Source of the DNA: Kaistella jeonii
GTDB lineage: Bacteria; Bacteroidota; Bacteroidia; Flavobacteriales; Weeksellaceae
NCBI RefSeq assembly: GCF_000812865.1
Contig: NZ_JSYL01000004.1
Coordinates: 62,001 to 126,000, forward strand
DNA: 64,000 nt
Direction of reading: 5' to 3'
Part shown: positions 33,707 through 42,762 of the stretch, piece by piece
Position numbering within the stretch: the first letter of the stretch is position 1
Layout of the letters: each line of letters begins with the position of its first letter
The notes under the pieces: model-generated
The model's database searches: none
What the model saw: only the letters and a program-made list of their open reading frames with translations
What the model was told of the DNA's origin: nothing
Position numbers and translations under genes: made by a program

Positions 33707-34399
33707 ATGTTAGTAATTAAGGACCTTAATAAATCATACGACACCGGAAAAAGCAAGCTTCATGTTCTGAAAGGAATAAACCTTACTATTGGCGAAGGTG
33801 AGTTTGTTTCCATCATGGGAAGTTCGGGTTCTGGGAAATCTACATTGCTGAATATCATTGGTATTTTAGATGAAAAAGATTCCGGAGTTTACGATCTTGA
33901 TGGGATTCCGATCGAGCATTTATCAGAAATCAAAGCTGCAGAATACAGAAGTAAATTTTTAGGATTTATTTTTCAGTCATTTAATTTGATCGGCTACAAA
34001 AATGCTTTGGAAAATGTTGCACTTCCACTTTATTACCAGGATGTTCCCCGAAAAGAACGGAACAAAAGAGCAATGGAATATCTTGACAAAGTTGGACTTG
34101 CAGATTGGGCGACCCACATGCCGAATGAACTTTCAGGTGGACAAAAACAAAGAGTTGCGATTGCGAGAGCATTAATTACAGATCCGAAAGTTATTCTTGC
34201 CGATGAGCCGACCGGAGCGTTAGATTCAAAAACAACGTACGATATTATGAAATTGCTGCAGGAAATTAATAACAACGGAAAAACGATCATCGTTGTAACT
34301 CATGAACCTGATGTCGCTGCAGAAACCAAAAGAAATGTCATTTTAAAAGATGGAATTATAGAAAGTGATGAATTTATCACCCAAAGAATTTTAGCTTAA
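33707..34399 (+). CDS. MacB-type ABC transporter ATP-binding protein
   Basis: 230 residues, cytosolic ATPase of the LolD/MacB class. Walker A is GSSGSGKST (about 43-51), the signature is [15 protein letters not shown], Walker B is [15 protein letters not shown], with the H-loop VTHEPDVA. It energises two following FtsX-type permeases. The adaptor gene is also in the cluster, so the set resembles a MacAB-type export pump for peptides, lipids or antibiotics. No TolC-type outer-membrane gene is in the window. Confidence 0.92.
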   Translation: MLVIKDLNKSYDTGKSKLHVLKGINLTIGEGEFVSIMGSSGSGKSTLLNIIGILDEKDSGVYDLDGIPIEHLSEIKAAEYRSKFLGFIFQSFNLIGYKNALENVALPLYYQDVPRKERNKRAMEYLDKVGLADWATHMPNELSGGQKQRVAIARALITDPKVILADEPTGALDSKTTYDIMKLLQEINNNGKTIIVVTHEPDVAAETKRNVILKDGIIESDEFITQRILA

Positions 34400-34436
34400 A
34401 AGGCCTTTAATAAGAATTAGAAATCAATAAAAAAAT

Positions 34437-35666
34437 ATGTTTGATCTTGACCGTTGGAGAGAAATTTTTGAGTCTATTCGCAGTAATATATTGCGAACAG
34501 TGCTTTCGGGTTTCACTGTGGCTTTAGGTCTTTACATTTTTATAGTTTTATTTGGCATTGGAAATGGGTTAAAAAATGCATTTACAGAAGGTTTTGCGAG
34601 AGATGCCTCCAATTTAATCTCCATTTCTACCGGGAAAACGACCATCGCATTTAATGGATTGCAAACCGACCGAAAAGTTACCTTACAGAATAAAGATTTT
34701 GACAACATAAAAAAAGAAGATCCCGACAAAATAGAATATTCTTCCGGCAGATATACTTCAAATATGCTCGTAAAATACGGTAAGGAAAGTGGATCTTATC
34801 AGGTAAATGGCGCAGATCCTGCCGAACCTTACATTGAAAGCAGAACTGTTTTAGATGGTCGATATATCAATAATGCAGATATCGACAAGAAGCAAAATGT
34901 TGCAGTAATTGGTAGAATGGTTCAACGCGATCTCATCAAAAACGGAAGTGCGGTCGGAAAAGACTTAGACCTGAATGGAACAATGTTTAAAGTGATCGGT
35001 GTTTTTTCTGATGATGGCGGCGATCAGGATGAAAGAATGATAAGCGTGCCTATTTCTACGTTGCAGCAGTTAAAAAAAGGTTCTGATACACTAAGTAGAA
35101 TTTTCATCACCTACAACCAGAATTTAACTCCAGCTGAAGCAATTAAATACAGTGACAAATTAGAAAAAGATCTAAAAAAAAATCTTCAGGTTTCTCCGGA
35201 TGATGAAAATGCAGTTCGTGTAAATAATAATGCGAAAAACATGGAAAAGACTTTTCAGTTTCTGCTCATCATTACACTGATTGTTGGTTTCATTGGTTTG
35301 GGAACTTTATTAGCCGGGATCATTGGGATCAGCAATATCATGGTTTACATTGTGAAAGAAAGAACGCGAGAAATCGGCGTTAGAAAAGCAATTGGTGCAA
35401 AACCCAACGCGATCGTAGCCTTAATTATTCAGGAAAGTGTTGTTATTACAGTTATTTCCGGAATTATCGGTGTCGCATTGGGAGTTCTAACTTTGACATT
35501 AATAGGAGATAGTTTAGAAAAATATTTTATAATGGCTCCATCAGTTGGTTGGGGTCTAATCGCTGTCGCTTTTGTATGTTTGGTCATTGCCGGATTAATT
35601 TCCGGATTTGTCCCTGCGTACAGAGCCAGTAAAATAAAACCGATTGAAGCATTGAGAAGCGACTAG
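34437..35666 (+). CDS. FtsX/MacB-type ABC transporter permease, first copy
   Basis: 409 residues. N-terminal helix (about 20-45), a large periplasmic MacB_PCD domain (about 50-265), then three helices of the FtsX domain (about 275-400) with VKERTREIGVRKAIGAKP after helix two and PAYRASKIKPIEALRS at the end, both family hallmarks. It follows the ATPase gene by 37 nt. A second permease with the same layout lies beyond a four-helix-bundle gene, so the pump is probably a heterodimer. Confidence 0.92.
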   Translation: MFDLDRWREIFESIRSNILRTVLSGFTVALGLYIFIVLFGIGNGLKNAFTEGFARDASNLISISTGKTTIAFNGLQTDRKVTLQNKDFDNIKKEDPDKIEYSSGRYTSNMLVKYGKESGSYQVNGADPAEPYIESRTVLDGRYINNADIDKKQNVAVIGRMVQRDLIKNGSAVGKDLDLNGTMFKVIGVFSDDGGDQDERMISVPISTLQQLKKGSDTLSRIFITYNQNLTPAEAIKYSDKLEKDLKKNLQVSPDDENAVRVNNNAKNMEKTFQFLLIITLIVGFIGLGTLLAGIIGISNIMVYIVKERTREIGVRKAIGAKPNAIVALIIQESVVITVISGIIGVALGVLTLTLIGDSLEKYFIMAPSVGWGLIAVAFVCLVIAGLISGFVPAYRASKIKPIEALRSD

Positions 35667-35674
35667 TCAAGTTT

Positions 35675-35741
35675 GAATAGTGAATGAGTGATTGGTGATT
35701 GGTGAATGGTGAATGGTGAATGGTGAATGGTGAATGGTGAA
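35675..35741 (+). repeat. heptamer tandem repeat before the four-helix-bundle gene
   Basis: Six perfect TGGTGAA units (35700-35741) preceded by a TGGTGAT unit and by related GAATAGT/GAATGAGTG units. The GAATAGT variant recurs after the gene at 36123-36143. Confidence 0.8.
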
Positions 35742-35758
35742 TTTTAAAATAATGAAAT

Positions 35759-36121
35759 ATGTTTTTAAATCTTAATCATTACAATTTAGAAGTTTATAAA
35801 GAAGCAAAGAAATTTTGGAAAGCTTGTTATCAATTAATTCTGAAACTTCCGGCGAGCGAAAAGTATAATTTGATTGATCAGATAAGAAGAGCTTCAACTT
35901 CAGTTTTATTAAATTTATCTGAAGGATCCTCAAGAAAATCGCAATTTGAACGAAATCGTTATTATGAAATTTCCAGAGGTTCAATTATTGAAATTGTTTC
36001 GTGCTTAGATATTATTTTTGAAGAAAACTGGCTCACTATGGAGGAATTAGAGCAAGTTGGAAAACCATTAAAAACGACATTTATATTATTATCAAAGTTG
36101 ATTAATGCGGGAAAACTATAA
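35759..36121 (+). CDS. four-helix-bundle protein (23S rRNA-intervening-sequence/S23 family)
   Basis: 120 residues of the S23/TIGR02436-type four-helix bundle: NLEVYKEAKKFWKACYQLILKLP, YNLIDQIRRASTSVLLNLSEG, NRYYEISRGSIIEIVSCLDII in the usual order. Relatives are found in rRNA intervening sequences and as Avd proteins beside diversity-generating retroelements; neither an rRNA nor a reverse transcriptase is present here. The gene sits between the two permease genes of an export operon and is bounded on both sides by 7-bp repeats, which points to insertion of a discrete unit. Function unknown. Confidence 0.88.
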   Translation: MFLNLNHYNLEVYKEAKKFWKACYQLILKLPASEKYNLIDQIRRASTSVLLNLSEGSSRKSQFERNRYYEISRGSIIEIVSCLDIIFEENWLTMEELEQVGKPLKTTFILLSKLINAGKL

Positions 36122-36122
36122 G

Positions 36123-36143
36123 GAATAGTGAATAGTGAATAAT
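36123..36143 (+). repeat. heptamer repeat after the four-helix-bundle gene
   Basis: GAATAGT, GAATAGT, GAATAAT in tandem, the same unit family as at 35675-35741. Confidence 0.7.
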
Positions 36144-36151
36144 CCACAAAA

Positions 36152-36215
36152 AGAAATTAACCAGCAAAGCAAAATTGACTCGAAGAAATTAACCGGCGTA
36201 GCCGACTTGACTTGA
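36152..36215 (+). repeat. two tandem 32-bp imperfect repeats
   Basis: Copies at 36152-36183 and 36184-36215 share about 24 of 32 bases. Both begin AGAAATTAACC and end TTGACT-n-GA; the middles differ (AGCAAAGCAAAA versus GGCGTAGCCGAC). A third partial end (TTGACTTAA) follows. Confidence 0.7.
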
Positions 36216-36235
36216 AAAAATTGACTTAAAAAATT

Positions 36236-37507
36236 ATGAACATTATATTCAAACTCGATACCTGGCAAGAAATTTATCATTCTTTACAGAATAATAAACT
36301 TCGAACTTTTCTCACCATGATCGGTGTTGGATGGGGCATGTTTCTTTTTGTAGCACTTCTTGGTGCAGCAAAAGGAATGGAAAACGGTTTTGATAAAGCG
36401 TTTGCAGGTTTTGCGACGAATTCTATTTTCCTTTGGGCACAAAATACTACGATTCCTTATGATGGTTTTCCGAAAGGAAGAAAGATGGCTTTACATTTAC
36501 CCGACATTCAGGTTTTACAGAAAAAAATACCTCAAATAGATTACATTTCTCCTCAATCTACGCGTGGAAATTTTGGAAGTCCGGGCGAACTTTTTTCTCG
36601 AAACGGCAAAAATGAAACTTACACTTTAAATGGAGATTTTCCTGTAGGAAATAAAATCTCAGAAAAAAAATTAATTTTCGGAAGGTACATTAACGATGCA
36701 GACATCAGTGGGAATAAAAATGTGATCGTCATCGGTGAAGAAATTTATAAAAACTTTTTCGATGCAAAGAAAAATGAAAATCCTCTTGGAAAATCGGTAA
36801 CTGTAAAAGGTCTGTTTTTCAATGTTATTGGTGTTTTCCGCGTTCAGCAGCAAGGTGGAAATATGGGAAGCGATAACTCAGCGTATATTCCGTTCAGCAC
36901 TTTTACCAAAATGTACAACGACGGCGACAAGGTTGGATTTTTTGCAATTGTTGGTAAAAATGATGTAGATTTAAATGTTCTGGAAAATACGGTAAAGACC
37001 GAACTCAAAGCAAAATACAACGTTTCTCCAGATGATACCAATGCTTTTGGAAGCTTCAACTTAGGAAAACTGTTTGGCAAACTCACCGGCTTTTTGACCG
37101 GCATGCAACTTTTAACGATTGTCGTTGGAACATTAACCATTTTGGCCGGAGTTATTGCCATCTCAAATATCCTCCTGATCACCGTAAAAGAGCGGACAAA
37201 TGAAATAGGAATTCGACGGGCTTTAGGTGCGAAACCTGCAGAAGTCCGCAATCAGATCTTATTAGAAAGCGTCGTCATCACGATAACATCAGGACTTCTC
37301 GGATTTATTTTTGGGATCTTTCTGCTCATGATTTTGAATGCTTTAACGGAAGGGCAAGATGCATTTCCATTTTATAACCCGACCGTGAATTACGGAGAAG
37401 TATTTGCCGCGATGGGCGTGATGGTTTTCTTGGGCCTCTTAATTGGAATGATTCCCGCACAAAGAGCCGTATCCATTCGACCGATCGAAGCTTTGAGAAC
37501 AGAATAA
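36236..37507 (+). CDS. FtsX/MacB-type ABC transporter permease, second copy
   Basis: 423 residues with the same architecture as the first permease: N-terminal helix (about 20-45), periplasmic MacB_PCD domain (about 50-280), three C-terminal helices with TVKERTNEIGIRRALGAKPAEV and AQRAVSIRPIEALRTE. Similar enough to be a paralogue but well diverged, so the duplication is old. Spacers before and after are unusually long for the operon because of the inserted four-helix gene. The MacA-like adaptor follows at 118 nt. Confidence 0.92.
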   Translation: MNIIFKLDTWQEIYHSLQNNKLRTFLTMIGVGWGMFLFVALLGAAKGMENGFDKAFAGFATNSIFLWAQNTTIPYDGFPKGRKMALHLPDIQVLQKKIPQIDYISPQSTRGNFGSPGELFSRNGKNETYTLNGDFPVGNKISEKKLIFGRYINDADISGNKNVIVIGEEIYKNFFDAKKNENPLGKSVTVKGLFFNVIGVFRVQQQGGNMGSDNSAYIPFSTFTKMYNDGDKVGFFAIVGKNDVDLNVLENTVKTELKAKYNVSPDDTNAFGSFNLGKLFGKLTGFLTGMQLLTIVVGTLTILAGVIAISNILLITVKERTNEIGIRRALGAKPAEVRNQILLESVVITITSGLLGFIFGIFLLMILNALTEGQDAFPFYNPTVNYGEVFAAMGVMVFLGLLIGMIPAQRAVSIRPIEALRTE

Positions 37508-37624
37508 ATTTAGAAAAAAACGATAGAAAAAATTGATATGAAATCGCATTTCAAAAATCTCGACAGGAAACTGAGATGAAGATTGGCGATAACATAAAAG
37601 CATCAAAAAGATTAAAAACTAATT

Positions 37625-38821
37625 ATGAAAAAGAAATTCACCGTAAAAAAAGTTATTTATATCATCTTAGGACTCGTCTTTTTAGTAGGACTAGTGATGG
37701 GAGTTAGATATCTCATCAATTCAAATTCCAAGAAAAGCGACCTGTTTCTGACGAAAAAAGGCGTTGTTCAAAATATGGACGATAAAGTTCTGGCGACCGG
37801 AAAAATTGTACCGCGGGAAGAAATCGAGATCAAACCCAATATCTCTGGGATCATCGATAAAATTTTGGTAAAAGAAGGGGATCATGTTACTGCAGGACAA
37901 CTTGTGGCGACCATTAGAATTGTACCAACTGTTCAAAATATCAACGCTGCACAACAGGACATTAACAATGCTAATTTGCAAATCAGCAATTCAAAAATAA
38001 ACGTTGATACGCAACAGAAGCAATTCGCGATGCAACAGCGTTTATATACGCAAGGTGTGATTTCTAAACAGGAATATATTTCTGCACAACAATCTTTGCA
38101 ATCGACGCAGCAGGTTTTGAGAAACTCCACGCAACAATTGCAAACCGCTCAAAAAAATCTTCAAATTGCAAAAACTGGAACAACACCAGAACTGGCAAGT
38201 TTGGCAACGACTCAGATTCGTTCGAAAGCGACAGGAACCGTTTTAGAAGTTCCTGTAAAAGTTGGAAGCCAGGTTATTGAAGCCAACTCCTTTAATGCAG
38301 GAACCACCATTTGCTCCATCGCAGATCTAAATTCTTTAATTTTTCAAGGGACTATTGACGAAGCTCAAGCGGGAAAACTGAAAGAAGGAATGGATATGAA
38401 CGTGGTCATCGGAGCTTTGCAAAACAAAAGTTTCCGCGGACGTGTTACCATGATCGCGCCGAAAGGAAAAGATGAAAGTGGAACAATTAAATTCCCGATT
38501 GAAGGAGATGTTTTCAATGAAACTCATGAATATATCAGAGCAGGATTTTCTGCAAATGGAGAAATCATCTTGAGTTCTCAGAAAAATGCGCTTCTTTTGG
38601 ATGAAGCTTTGATTCAGTATGAAAAAGTAAAAGGAGAAGACAAACCTTTCGTAGAAGTGAAACAACCCGATGGAAGTTTCAAAAAAACGTATGTGAAATT
38701 AGGAGCTTCTGATGGTATTAACGTTCAGATCCTTTCCGGAATCACGAAAGATTCTGAAGTGAAAGTCTGGAATCCGTCTGATAAAGATAAAGAAGCTTTG
38801 AAGGAAAAGAAAGGCAAATAA
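37625..38821 (+). CDS. MacA/HlyD-type periplasmic adaptor protein
   Basis: 398 residues. N-terminal membrane anchor (about 10-28), then barrel-sandwich/lipoyl halves (VLATGKIVPREEIEIKPNISGIIDKILVKEGDHVTAGQLVATI), a long helical hairpin rich in Gln (about 100-195; many QQ and QTAQ units), the second lipoyl half with ATGTVLEVPVKVGSQV, and beta-barrel domains. It should link the two permeases to an outer-membrane channel. Last gene of the export operon, followed by a strong terminator. Confidence 0.93.
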   Translation: MKKKFTVKKVIYIILGLVFLVGLVMGVRYLINSNSKKSDLFLTKKGVVQNMDDKVLATGKIVPREEIEIKPNISGIIDKILVKEGDHVTAGQLVATIRIVPTVQNINAAQQDINNANLQISNSKINVDTQQKQFAMQQRLYTQGVISKQEYISAQQSLQSTQQVLRNSTQQLQTAQKNLQIAKTGTTPELASLATTQIRSKATGTVLEVPVKVGSQVIEANSFNAGTTICSIADLNSLIFQGTIDEAQAGKLKEGMDMNVVIGALQNKSFRGRVTMIAPKGKDESGTIKFPIEGDVFNETHEYIRAGFSANGEIILSSQKNALLLDEALIQYEKVKGEDKPFVEVKQPDGSFKKTYVKLGASDGINVQILSGITKDSEVKVWNPSDKDKEALKEKKGK

Positions 38822-38849
38822 GAAATTATCACGCTTTACAATATAGATC

Positions 38850-38876
38850 ATCCCGAAATTTTTCGGGATTTTTTAT
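38850..38876. terminator. terminator between the adaptor gene and the 198-aa gene
   Basis: 9-bp arms ATCCCGAAA and TTTCGGGAT with a 2-nt spacer, followed by TTTTTT. The last bases overlap the end of the convergent gene. Confidence 0.75.
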
Positions 38877-39469
38877 TTAAATTTCTTAAAGAGCAAAGTC
38901 ACATTAAGAAAAAGCAATAGCAGATCTAGAGTGATCCAGATCGCAGTTTTCATATTTTCAAATTTTAGATCTGCGACCAGCGTTTTCGAGATTTCTGAGA
39001 GTTTTACGCTTTGATTGATGTAGTTGTGAATTTCAATGATCTGGTCTTCATTCTTGTTAGGAACGGAATGCTGGGAGAAATAAACCATATTTTTTTTACC
39101 CATAAAACCTGCGATCCAGAACTCATCAGAAAATTTCATATCTAAATGATCAATCCGAAAAAAATTGGTTCTGATCGTTCCAACATGGCGCGTTTCGTAT
39201 TTTACATCTGCCTGTTTATCAGTGTTTACTTTGACAAGATAAAAATCTAAAGGAAGCGGTAAATTATTAATGACCTGCACTGTTAAAGAATCAGCACGAA
39301 ATTGAGTCAAACTTTTGGTTACAAAATAATACGTAAAAAGGGCAACTCCAAAAGTCACAATCGCAATTCGGATCATTTTTACCCAGATCTTTAATTTTCC
39401 GTTTTTAAAAATGGAAATAAAAAGACCAAAGCAGAGGAATAGAAAAAGGAGAAAAAACAGGTAAAACAT
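38873..39469 (-). CDS. membrane protein of unknown function
   Basis: 198 residues. Two N-terminal hydrophobic helices (1-20 and 32-52), a periplasmic domain of about 110 residues (KSLTQFRADSLTVQVINNLPLPLDFYLVKV and following), and a C-terminal helix (178-195). No family recognised. TATCTTTA ends exactly 4 nt before the ATG, which predicts a leaderless transcript. Convergent with the export operon; no link to it is evident. Confidence 0.75.
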   Translation of the reverse strand: MFYLFFLLFLFLCFGLFISIFKNGKLKIWVKMIRIAIVTFGVALFTYYFVTKSLTQFRADSLTVQVINNLPLPLDFYLVKVNTDKQADVKYETRHVGTIRTNFFRIDHLDMKFSDEFWIAGFMGKKNMVYFSQHSVPNKNEDQIIEIHNYINQSVKLSEISKTLVADLKFENMKTAIWITLDLLLLFLNVTLLFKKFK

Positions 39470-39588
39470 GGTGTAAAGATAAAATAATATTGGAGAGAAC
39501 GACTTAAATGTTGGGTGTTGGATTTTGTATTCTTAGTACTGAAAAATACTTAAGCTGAAAAAAGACTTTTCCAATAATGTTAAAATCC

Positions 39589-40236
39589 CTAATTCACATT
39601 CCATTCTTTGTCGAATTCCTCTAAAAACTGAAGCATAAATTGATGTCTTTCCAACGCGATCTCTTTTCCTTTTTCTGTGTTCATCATATCTTTTAGGAGC
39701 AGCAGTTTTTCGTAAAAATGATTGATCGTCGTACCCTGACTTTTTTTGTATTCCTCTTTCGTCATATCCAACTTTGGCTGAATGTCCGGATGATACATTA
39801 AATTATTTTTGAAACCGCCGAAATTAAAAGTTCTCGCAATACCTATGGCTCCAATGGCATCGAGACGATCTGCATCCTGCACAATTTGAAGTTCGATGGG
39901 TAAATTCTGAGGAACTTCTCCCCTATTTTTAAAGGAAATGTTTTTGATGATAAATAAAACCTGCTCGATTATTTCAGTAGAAACATGTTGACTTTGCAGA
40001 AATTCCTTCGATATTTTTAAAGCTAAAGTTTCGTCGCCATCATGAAATTTGGGATCTGCAATATCATGAAGCAATGCAGAAAGTTCTATCACTTCAAGAT
40101 TGCCATTTTCCGTTGCAGCGATTTTTTTTGAAAGCTTCCAAACCCTCTCGATATGAAACCAATCATGTCCAGCTTCTGCACCTTCCAATTTTTCTTTTAC
40201 GAAATCAACTGTATCTTGAATTAAATTTTCGGTCAT
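39589..40236 (-). CDS. HD domain phosphohydrolase (YpgQ/YedJ-like)
   Basis: 215 residues, cytosolic. Metal-binding HD motif in the expected order: AGHDWFHIERVWKLS (His at about 19 and 23), LSALLHDIADPKFHDG (HD pair, about 51-52), then QIVQDADRLDAIGAIG (Asp, about 115). The length and the ADRLDAIGAIGIARTF block fit the small HD hydrolases acting on nucleotides or related phosphates. Probably in one unit with the following lipoprotein gene upstream (63-nt gap). Substrate unknown. Confidence 0.88.
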   Translation of the reverse strand: MTENLIQDTVDFVKEKLEGAEAGHDWFHIERVWKLSKKIAATENGNLEVIELSALLHDIADPKFHDGDETLALKISKEFLQSQHVSTEIIEQVLFIIKNISFKNRGEVPQNLPIELQIVQDADRLDAIGAIGIARTFNFGGFKNNLMYHPDIQPKLDMTKEEYKKSQGTTINHFYEKLLLLKDMMNTEKGKEIALERHQFMLQFLEEFDKEWNVN

Positions 40237-40299
40237 AAAAAAATCATTATTTATTTTTATAAAATGCCATCAAATACCCATCATCAAGCATCTAACAGA

Positions 40300-40875
40300 T
40301 TATTTCTTCACTTCTACAAACTGATACACCATTTCATTTTTCGGATTATAAATGATCGTACTTGCATTCGGGAAACGTTTTACTTTGTAATACTCGATGT
40401 TTTTATCATTTTTAATGTCATCTAAAAAACTCAAATCGATAGAATTTGGTGGAAGAAATTTTTCAAAAAAAGTAATTTTTTCAATAATCGACGTACCATC
40501 AACTTTTTGAAATTCTTTCTTCGATTGCGCTTCATTGGATGTATGTTGCTCTACCAAAGTACTCAGCAACAAATTTTTATCAGCAGCTTTATATTTAAAA
40601 ACATAAAATGGAGTTCCATTTGGGAAAGCTACTTTTTTACCAACAATATTTTCAAGTGATAAATTATTTTGATGCGGAAAAATTTGATCAAACTGAATAT
40701 TTTCAGAGTTGACAATTTTACCTATTTGTTCCGTTACTGATTCCTGGATGGTTTCTTTGGCTTTTTGTTGCGCTTTTTCAGTAGTTTCAGTAACAACGGA
40801 AGATATTTTTTCTTCTATTTTATCGCAAGAAATTACGGCAACGGCAATAAAGGAAAGTATGATTAAATTTTTCAT
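40300..40875 (-). CDS. lipoprotein of unknown function
   Basis: 191 residues. Signal peptide with lipobox VISC (Cys17), then a polar, helical Lys/Glu/Gln-rich stretch (20-55, probable coiled coil) and a globular beta-rich part (65-191). No family recognised. It lies 36 nt after an ABC exporter gene on the same strand, so it may be part of an operon from lptB through the exporter. Any transport role is inference. Confidence 0.75.
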   Translation of the reverse strand: MKNLIILSFIAVAVISCDKIEEKISSVVTETTEKAQQKAKETIQESVTEQIGKIVNSENIQFDQIFPHQNNLSLENIVGKKVAFPNGTPFYVFKYKAADKNLLLSTLVEQHTSNEAQSKKEFQKVDGTSIIEKITFFEKFLPPNSIDLSFLDDIKNDKNIEYYKVKRFPNASTIIYNPKNEMVYQFVEVKK

Positions 40876-40911
40876 TTTTAAAATTTTTATTGAAGGTATT
40901 TTATATTAAAA

Positions 40912-42720
40912 TTAATTTTCGCGGTAAGAACTCATTAGTTTATCTAAATTCAAACTTCTTGCAGAAGCATCGAAAATTTCGCGATAAGTTCCTTGTAAAC
41001 TGACGAGATGATCGTGGGTTCCGCTTTCTACAACTTCTCCTTTTTTCATAACATAAATGATGTCAGAATCTAAAATCTGCGAAAGAGAATGCGAAATGAT
41101 GACAACTGTTCTTCCTGCTTTTATGGCATCGAGAGAGTTTTTGATTTGTTCAGTCGCGATCGCATCTAAACTTGCAGTCGGTTCATCCAGAAAAATAATG
41201 GGTGGATCCTTCAGAAATAATCTTGCAATTGCAATTCGCTGCTGTTGACCACCGGAAAGTTGCGTAGCATCATGTTTATATTGTTGCGGCAAATCGACGA
41301 TCTGATCGTGAAGATAAGCTTTCTTCGCGGCAACTTCTATTTCTTCAAAAGTCGCACTCATATTTCCGTAGCGAATATTATCTTCAATACTTCCCTGGAA
41401 AATGTGATTTTTTTGTAAAACCAAACCAATATCGCTTCGAAGTGAAGTGTTATCAAAATTATTTAGTTCAACATTATCCAAAAGAATTTCTCCTGAATCT
41501 GGCAGATAAAATTTACATAAAAGATTAATAACTGTGGATTTTCCAGCGCCGCTTAATCCAACCAAAGCTGTGGTTTTCCCGTTCTCAATGGTCATTGAAA
41601 CATTGTTCAAAGCTTTTGTACCATTCGGATAAGTGAAATTTACATTTTTAAGTTCAAATTTCCCTTTGATATTTTTTTCAATGAAAGTTCCGTTTGGTTC
41701 GGTTTCTTCGTCTGCATTTAAAATATCGAAATATCCTTCTGCATAGATCATGGCATCATTCATATCGTCATATATCCGGTGCAACTGCCGAATTGGCGAG
41801 GAAACATTATTAAATAAAAGAATGTGAAGCATGATCGCACCGATCGTCATTTTCTGATCAAGCACCAGATAAACGGTTAGCAAAATAATCATCACGACAC
41901 CAAACTGCTCAATAAAGGTTTTCAAACCATCATAAATAAAGTTGGTTCTTCGCGTGAACATTTGGCTGTCCATCAATTGCATCTGCAAATCGTACTGTTT
42001 TTTGCCTTCAAATTTTTCACGTACAAAACTTTTAATCACCATGATTGAGTTGATCAAATTTAAAAGTCCCGAAGTTTTTTGCTCTCTTTGATTTCTTAAA
42101 GTTCGGCGAACTCCAGATAATTTTTTGGCTTGCAGAGAACTGATCACAAAATAAATAGGAACAACAATGGTAGAAACCAAACCCACATATACATTCTGCA
42201 TATACATGATAATCAACGCGATAAAAGCATTGGAGAACAATGGTAAAATATCGATAAAGAAATTCTGAACCAATTTTGTCAGGCTTTCAATTCCACGATC
42301 AATTCTAATCTGAAGTTTGCCTGATTCGTGGTTTTCATCATTAAAATAGGCAACTCTGTACGTCAGAATTTTATCAATGGCTGATTGTGCTAAAACTGAA
42401 CTCGTATTGATCCGAATTTTTTCGCCATAAAATTTCTGACCAAACTGAATGAAAATATTAAGCAATTCTTTCCCCAGTAAAATCGCAGAAATAAGAATCA
42501 GAACATGAATTCCTTCTGCCATAGGATCTGGCAACTGCGTTAATTTGGTTACTTCATCTACCGTATATTTTAAAACCAGCGGATTCACCTGCGCCAATAA
42601 AGCCCCAATAAATGTCAGAAACAAAGTCCCATAAATCATCACGCGATACGGCTTTATAAACGGTATCAACTGCTGATAAATATGATAAAGCGTGATGGTT
42701 CTGTTAAATGGTTTTGGCAT
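40912..42720 (-). CDS. ABC exporter, fused permease and ATPase (MsbA-like)
   Basis: 602 residues: six-helix ABC membrane domain (about 15-330) and a C-terminal ATPase (about 355-590) with Walker A GLSGAGKST, signature LSGGQQQRIAIARL, Walker B IIFLDEPTASLDA and the H-loop IISHSLSQ. A homodimeric exporter of the inner membrane; substrates of this class include lipids, peptides and drugs. It lies 42 nt after lptB, so an envelope-lipid substrate is possible, but nothing in the sequence fixes it. The last ~20 residues extend past the ATPase. Confidence 0.93.
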   Translation of the reverse strand: MPKPFNRTITLYHIYQQLIPFIKPYRVMIYGTLFLTFIGALLAQVNPLVLKYTVDEVTKLTQLPDPMAEGIHVLILISAILLGKELLNIFIQFGQKFYGEKIRINTSSVLAQSAIDKILTYRVAYFNDENHESGKLQIRIDRGIESLTKLVQNFFIDILPLFSNAFIALIIMYMQNVYVGLVSTIVVPIYFVISSLQAKKLSGVRRTLRNQREQKTSGLLNLINSIMVIKSFVREKFEGKKQYDLQMQLMDSQMFTRRTNFIYDGLKTFIEQFGVVMIILLTVYLVLDQKMTIGAIMLHILLFNNVSSPIRQLHRIYDDMNDAMIYAEGYFDILNADEETEPNGTFIEKNIKGKFELKNVNFTYPNGTKALNNVSMTIENGKTTALVGLSGAGKSTVINLLCKFYLPDSGEILLDNVELNNFDNTSLRSDIGLVLQKNHIFQGSIEDNIRYGNMSATFEEIEVAAKKAYLHDQIVDLPQQYKHDATQLSGGQQQRIAIARLFLKDPPIIFLDEPTASLDAIATEQIKNSLDAIKAGRTVVIISHSLSQILDSDIIYVMKKGEVVESGTHDHLVSLQGTYREIFDASARSLNLDKLMSSYREN

Positions 42721-42762
42721 ATTTTATCGATCGATCAAGGTTCAAAACCCTGTAAATTTCAA

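Noticed and set aside
35700-35741. CRISPR array
   Set aside because: The units are 7-bp direct tandem repeats without spacers.
35759-36121. Diversity-generating retroelement Avd gene
   Set aside because: No reverse transcriptase, template repeat or variable repeat is present in the neighbourhood.
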